This document shows, piece after piece, positions 60,872 through 64,000 of a DNA stretch of 64,000 nucleotides. This DNA is from Geminicoccaceae bacterium. Its GTDB lineage: Bacteria > Pseudomonadota > Alphaproteobacteria > Geminicoccales > Geminicoccaceae. The notes under the pieces were generated by a model. The model worked only from the letters and a program-made list of their open reading frames with translations. It was not told the DNA's origin and searched no databases. The translations under genes and the position numbers were made by a program. How positions within the stretch are numbered: the stretch's first letter is position 1; every line of letters starts with the position of its first letter. Where the stretch lies: contig JANQPX010000018.1 of the NCBI GenBank assembly GCA_028285265.1, positions 264,400-328,399 of the forward strand, in the 5' to 3' direction.

Positions 60872-60885
60872 AACAAGAGCTTGTT
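60872..60885. promoter_or_regulatory. Inverted repeat upstream of the response regulator
   Basis: AACAAG-AG-CTTGTT is a perfect 6-bp inverted repeat with a 2-base centre in the 168-base gap between the regulator and the Bat-type operon. A possible promoter on the minus strand is TTGCAA with TAGCTT 17 bases later, overlapping the repeat. Autoregulation is a guess. Confidence 0.4.
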
Positions 60886-60979
60886 GCCATTGCAATATCT
60901 CACGCATTTTAACTAATTGAGATCGAAAATATCGCCGATAAGTTGCAAGGCTTTTCGTACTGCGGCTTGCACGCGACCG

Positions 60980-62203
60980 CTAGGAGGAGGAGCGGTCCTT
61001 TGTTGCGCTACCTAAAAACTCCCGCACAAAATCCCTCAGCTTAAGGCGGTCACGACTGGCCCCGAAAATTTTTGCATCGAGCGACGCCAAAACCTCTTGC
61101 CGATGCGCGTGGTGCACCTCGCCATCTCTCGCCATCATCGCCGTTGCCGCGCGGCGCACACCTTTGACGTCCTCCCGCCATGCGGCGATACGCAAGCGCA
61201 TGGCGACAGGATCCAGCCAGGAGACCACAGGCATTGAAGGCCTCAAGGTCAGACTTCGCCCCCATACCACTGAGCCGATCGTCCCGAGCAAGACCACCAC
61301 TGCCGCTAAGGCCTCCGGCCAAGCAGGCAACCGCACAGGCTCTTTCGGACGGTCTGGGGCGATATCGGCATCTCCGGCATGCTCACTGTAGGCAACCCTC
61401 TGTGCCGAGATGGATACGGTTTGATGCATGCGATGGGTTGTGTCGTAGTACGAGAACGAGAACGGCTCGACGATCGCCGATGTGTTGTTGGTTGGCCGGA
61501 TCGTCCAGCGCCAGAATGCATAGGTGATGGGTCCAGCTGGCGTTAGCTCCACCAAACGTTTTTCCGGATGCGGAAAGATCAAAGCCGAGGGCGAGCTTAG
61601 ATCTGGCATGGGCGGAATCATCTCCGGCGTCACGCCAAGCGCTTCGAGTCGCACGACCCGAAGCACCCCCTCGCCTGCCTTTAGACGTGCCGGCGCATTC
61701 GACCATTCGTCAGAAACCTTAAGGGAAAGAACGGGGAACCACCAATCGCTGATCTCTGGTGCTGGCACGACCTCGATCGTGACAGGCTGCGACGTCACCT
61801 CATGCTCGAACCAGTCGTCACTTTCGTCCGTTAATGTCAGCCGATGCGTGAACTCGCCAATCGTTAACCGTCCTGACTGATTAGGGTAAATCGCCATTCG
61901 CCGCTCAAAGATCTTGTAGTTCTTTCCGTTGATCCGTTTCTCCGTCCAATTGTCCGGTCCGAGCTGTGCCCAGCTGAATCCGTCAAAATCTGGCTGCTCC
62001 AGAGTTTCGCGCGTAATGTGCCGCCGGTACTGCCCCCGGATCGTTAACAGGACCATTTCCCGAGTGAAGGGTGCTCGATCGTCAGCAGACTCGACTTCGA
62101 TACTCAGGCTCAGTTCGCCCGGTCCTACGCTGCTGGATTGTGCGCTGGTCTGATCGCTTAATAGCATCATCGATGCGAAGGCAAGGATGAAGATTGCCCT
62201 CAT
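60980..62203 (-). CDS. BatD-like membrane-anchored protein
   Basis: This is a 407-residue protein with a signal peptide (1-21, ending DQTSAQ), a periplasmic beta-domain region (about 30-270, including LTIRGQYRRHITRETLEQPDFDGFSW) and one transmembrane helix near 300-315 (LAAVVVLLGTIGSVVWG). A cytoplasmic helical tail follows. Layout and length match BatD-type proteins that accompany vWA proteins in MoxR operons. It overlaps the TPR-type gene by 4 bases (ATGA). As the last gene of the Bat/mxa-like operon it probably assists folding or metal insertion of the periplasmic dehydrogenase, which is inference from location. Confidence 0.82.
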   Translation of the reverse strand: MRAIFILAFASMMLLSDQTSAQSSSVGPGELSLSIEVESADDRAPFTREMVLLTIRGQYRRHITRETLEQPDFDGFSWAQLGPDNWTEKRINGKNYKIFERRMAIYPNQSGRLTIGEFTHRLTLTDESDDWFEHEVTSQPVTIEVVPAPEISDWWFPVLSLKVSDEWSNAPARLKAGEGVLRVVRLEALGVTPEMIPPMPDLSSPSALIFPHPEKRLVELTPAGPITYAFWRWTIRPTNNTSAIVEPFSFSYYDTTHRMHQTVSISAQRVAYSEHAGDADIAPDRPKEPVRLPAWPEALAAVVVLLGTIGSVVWGRSLTLRPSMPVVSWLDPVAMRLRIAAWREDVKGVRRAATAMMARDGEVHHAHRQEVLASLDAKIFGASRDRLKLRDFVREFLGSATKDRSSS

Positions 62204-62874
62204 CGCGGATCATCCGGTTCTGGCGGGGTTAGGCCAGACTTCGCCCGCATCTTCGCTTCATGCGCGATCTTTGCTTTGAGGTACTCACCCGGGACATCCG
62301 GGAGCTGACGCAACCAGCGATCGTCGGCGACCATGAACCTGTCGTCGAAGATCCGACGGACACCCAGTCGGCCATGGCTATCAAGCTGGGCAAGGCCGAG
62401 CATCGTGTTGGTGTTGGTTACGTCATCGCCCGTACCCGCAGCGCGGCCGTCACCTTCAGCGACGAAGCTTTGAGCGGAAGGCCCGTTCTTCCGTTCAGGG
62501 AGAAGACCAAGGGCGTCTGGGTCGATTGCTAATCCGCCATAGTATGACGCCACAAGATCAAAGTTTGCACGCGCCTCCGCGTCGCCTTTGACCATGGCAA
62601 CATCATAGGCTTCCAATGCTGCAGCATAGGCGCCGCGATGCACCTCTGCGTTGCCGAGGTTGTAGTGATCTTTGGCCTCACGAAATGCGTCCCGTGCGCG
62701 TGTCATGTCACCTGCACGAAAATGCGCCACGCCACGCCAGCCGGGATCATCGAACAGCGCCGCCGCAGGTTTCGGCAACCCGAGCGACAGCAGAACGCGA
62801 CCGAAAGGTGCTGAACCACCCAACACGATCGCCAGCACCAGCGCGACAGGCGTTATCAAAGCGACGGCCTTCAT
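62200..62874 (-). CDS. TPR-type protein of the Bat/mxa-like operon (BatC/MxaK-like)
   Basis: This is a 224-residue protein with an N-terminal membrane anchor (1-20, VALITPVALVLAIVLGG) and one or two tetratricopeptide-like repeats (about 45-110: GVAHFRAGDMTRARDAF and NLGNAEVHRGAYAAALEAYD). The remainder is charged and poorly structured, ending in KMRAKSGLTPPEP. It overlaps both neighbours by 4 bases. The small TPR gene between vWA and BatD genes is the BatC position; MxaK in methanol clusters has a comparable place. TPR proteins usually scaffold complexes. Confidence 0.8.
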   Translation of the reverse strand: MKAVALITPVALVLAIVLGGSAPFGRVLLSLGLPKPAAALFDDPGWRGVAHFRAGDMTRARDAFREAKDHYNLGNAEVHRGAYAAALEAYDVAMVKGDAEARANFDLVASYYGGLAIDPDALGLLPERKNGPSAQSFVAEGDGRAAGTGDDVTNTNTMLGLAQLDSHGRLGVRRIFDDRFMVADDRWLRQLPDVPGEYLKAKIAHEAKMRAKSGLTPPEPDDPR

Positions 62875-63770
62875 GCTGCCTGCCTTCGGAACAGAATCAG
62901 CAAGGGGACGAGTGCAGGGAAAAGCAAAAAACGCCCGTAGTCCCTCCAGAACAACAGCGGATAGTCCTGACGCTCAAGCTGGGTTCTCGCGTCATCACGG
63001 AGCCAGGCCACCAACGCGTCTGTCTGATCGGTTGCGAAAACATGCCCGCCACCAACCTTTGCGTGGCTAATCAGTTCAGGCGGCTCATCGTTAAGCGGAA
63101 CGATGGATAAACGAATATCCTGTCGCGCAAGATCCTCCGCAGCAGCCAGCGATGCAGGCCCGAGGCCTGCTCCATCGGTAAACAGGACGACATCACCTGC
63201 CAAGATCCCCGCGCTGCGCAGCACATCCGATGCCATGTTGAGGGCGCGTTCCGGTCGAGAACCCGGGTTAGGCACAGTTTCCCCGTCAATCAGCGAAACG
63301 GTCTGTCCAAGCTGCACGTGATCGGCCGTCAAGTCGGTCGCGGTGTAGCTATCCCCGGCATAGACGATCAGACCGCCTGGTCGGCTGCCAAGCGACGCGA
63401 TCGCGACCTGGGCCATTGTCAGCAGTTCCGGCCAGCGCCGATCTTCTGTTACACTCTCGGACACATCGACGAGCAACAGCACGCCATCGAGATTCCGGTA
63501 GGACAGGCTGTCCCGTCGCTCTATCGCAGGACCTGCAAGCGCAAGGATGATAATCAACACCACCAAGAGCGACGCCAAGAGCGGTCGTCGGTTCACGCGC
63601 GTCTCGACCCAACCAAGCTCGGTCAGCGCCTGCAGGAGTTCAGGCCTTGCCGCCTCCCGCCAAGCACCGAGCGTTCCGAGGCGCTTCATCAACCACCAAC
63701 CAGTCAAGGCTAGCGGCAGCAAGGCAAGAAGCCAGGACGGCCTCAACAGGGTGACGTCGAGGCCCACCAT
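62871..63770 (-). CDS. von Willebrand factor A domain membrane protein (BatB/MxaL-like)
   Basis: This is a 299-residue protein with N-terminal transmembrane helices (about 8-22 and 55-72), a vWA domain (about 85-280) and a C-terminal helix (LFPALVPLLILF). The metal-ion-dependent adhesion motif is DVSES (VLLLVDVSESVTED), with a second Asp in VLFTDGAGLG. The start is the ATG at 63770, which shares a base with the upstream stop (TAATG); the longer frame to 63827 would overlap the upstream gene. In mxa and Bat operons such proteins work with a MoxR ATPase to insert metal or cofactor into the dehydrogenase or keep it folded. Confidence 0.88.
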   Translation of the reverse strand: MVGLDVTLLRPSWLLALLPLALTGWWLMKRLGTLGAWREAARPELLQALTELGWVETRVNRRPLLASLLVVLIIILALAGPAIERRDSLSYRNLDGVLLLVDVSESVTEDRRWPELLTMAQVAIASLGSRPGGLIVYAGDSYTATDLTADHVQLGQTVSLIDGETVPNPGSRPERALNMASDVLRSAGILAGDVVLFTDGAGLGPASLAAAEDLARQDIRLSIVPLNDEPPELISHAKVGGGHVFATDQTDALVAWLRDDARTQLERQDYPLLFWRDYGRFLLFPALVPLLILFRRQAA

Positions 63771-64000
63771 TACACCTCTTGCCAGGCAAGACCGAGCGCG
63801 AGCAACGCGGCCAGAGCTGCCGGCCAAACCCAGTACTCGTAAAAAACCTCCGCGGCCAGCCCATCCCCATCCGTCGCCTCAAGCCTATCCAGGGCGTCTG
63901 CAACCACGACAAGATCGTCTGTCGTCCGGACTCGAAAGGCTTCACCGCCGGAAATATCGGCGATTGCCTGGAGCGTCTCGGTGTCAACCACACCCCGCTC
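63770..64000 (-). CDS. vWA-type membrane protein, C-terminal part only (BatA/MxaC-like)
   Basis: Only the last 76 residues are in the window; the N-terminus lies beyond the right edge. The visible part, TETLQAIADISGGEAFRVRTTDDLVVVADALD, is the typical end of a vWA domain that precedes the C-terminal transmembrane helix (VWPAALAALLALGLAW). It is translationally coupled to the next vWA gene (TAATG). From the Bat/mxa order, a MoxR ATPase and a DUF58 gene should lie further right. Confidence 0.7.
   Translation of the reverse strand, partial: ERGVVDTETLQAIADISGGEAFRVRTTDDLVVVADALDRLEATDGDGLAAEVFYEYWVWPAALAALLALGLAWQEV

Noticed and set aside
1..64000. tRNA, rRNA, CRISPR, insertion sequence or prophage content
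   Set aside because: No cloverleaf-like gene, repeat-spacer array, transposase, integrase or phage structural gene was recognised when reading both strands.

Overview
The window reads as a chromosomal stretch of an alphaproteobacterium, probably a methylotrophic or C1-oxidising member of the Hyphomicrobiales/Rhodobacterales/Rhodospirillales type. The evidence is moderately high GC, very dense packing with 4-base start/stop overlaps, a large number of sugar and amino-acid transporters, and a complete XoxF-type PQQ methanol-oxidation locus with glutathione-dependent formaldehyde oxidation. No rRNA, tRNA, CRISPR array, insertion sequence or phage gene was seen. The genus cannot be fixed from sequence reading alone.

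Positions 1-35182 are a run of nutrient-uptake and catabolic islands. (i) 1-1511: the end of a sugar ABC system (binding protein plus the start of an ATPase cut by the window edge). (ii) 1616-9285: a divergent amino-acid or amino-acid-derivative locus. The minus arm has a three-in-one HcnABC-like dehydrogenase, a GlnQ-type ATPase and an M20 hydrolase; the plus arm has a DapA-family lyase, a family 3 binding protein and a permease. It resembles hydroxyproline/opine catabolism. (iii) 9432-17368: a sugar ABC transporter with two different permeases, an aldo/keto reductase, a Gfo/Idh/MocA dehydrogenase and a lactonase-like amidohydrolase, together suggesting oxidative (non-phosphorylating) aldose degradation. 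(iv) 17499-21205: a sulfotransferase and a large MscS-type channel. (v) 21349-28895: nanE, nanK, an ABC importer without its ATPase, and a TRAP transporter, i.e. amino-sugar/sialic-acid use. (vi) 29037-35182: an RbsABC-type importer divergent from a BtpA/SgcQ protein and an FGGY kinase.

Positions 35267-42588 hold a two-subunit N,N-dimethylformamidase-like enzyme, a second MalEFG-type importer without ATPase, and a FucU-type mutarotase. Amide hydrolysis of this type releases formate and a methylated amine when the substrate is dimethylformamide, which would suit the C1 metabolism encoded next to it.

Positions 42802-64000 form a large quinoprotein-methanol block. xoxF, xoxG (cytochrome c) and xoxJ are followed by the CXXCW protein, a PQQ-system binding protein, a beta-propeller protein and two small secreted proteins. 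Upstream of xoxF lie fghA and adhC/frmA, which carry formaldehyde to formate. Beyond these are the 'quinoprotein relay' pair (a zinc metallohydrolase and a fused SoxY-SoxZ carrier). Next comes a six-gene operon of LuxR response regulator, FIST sensor protein, soluble hybrid histidine kinase, two uncharacterised secreted proteins and a secreted pentapeptide-repeat protein. The block ends in a Bat/mxa-like operon (vWA, vWA, TPR, BatD-like) cut by the right edge. The likely flow is methanol to formaldehyde in the periplasm (XoxF, electrons to XoxG), then formaldehyde to formate via glutathione in the cytoplasm. The FIST/kinase/regulator set plausibly controls it.

Several strong stem-loops sit between binding-protein genes and their permeases, between xoxF and xoxG, and in the xoxF leader, so differential mRNA stability or attenuation appears to be a recurrent control device here.
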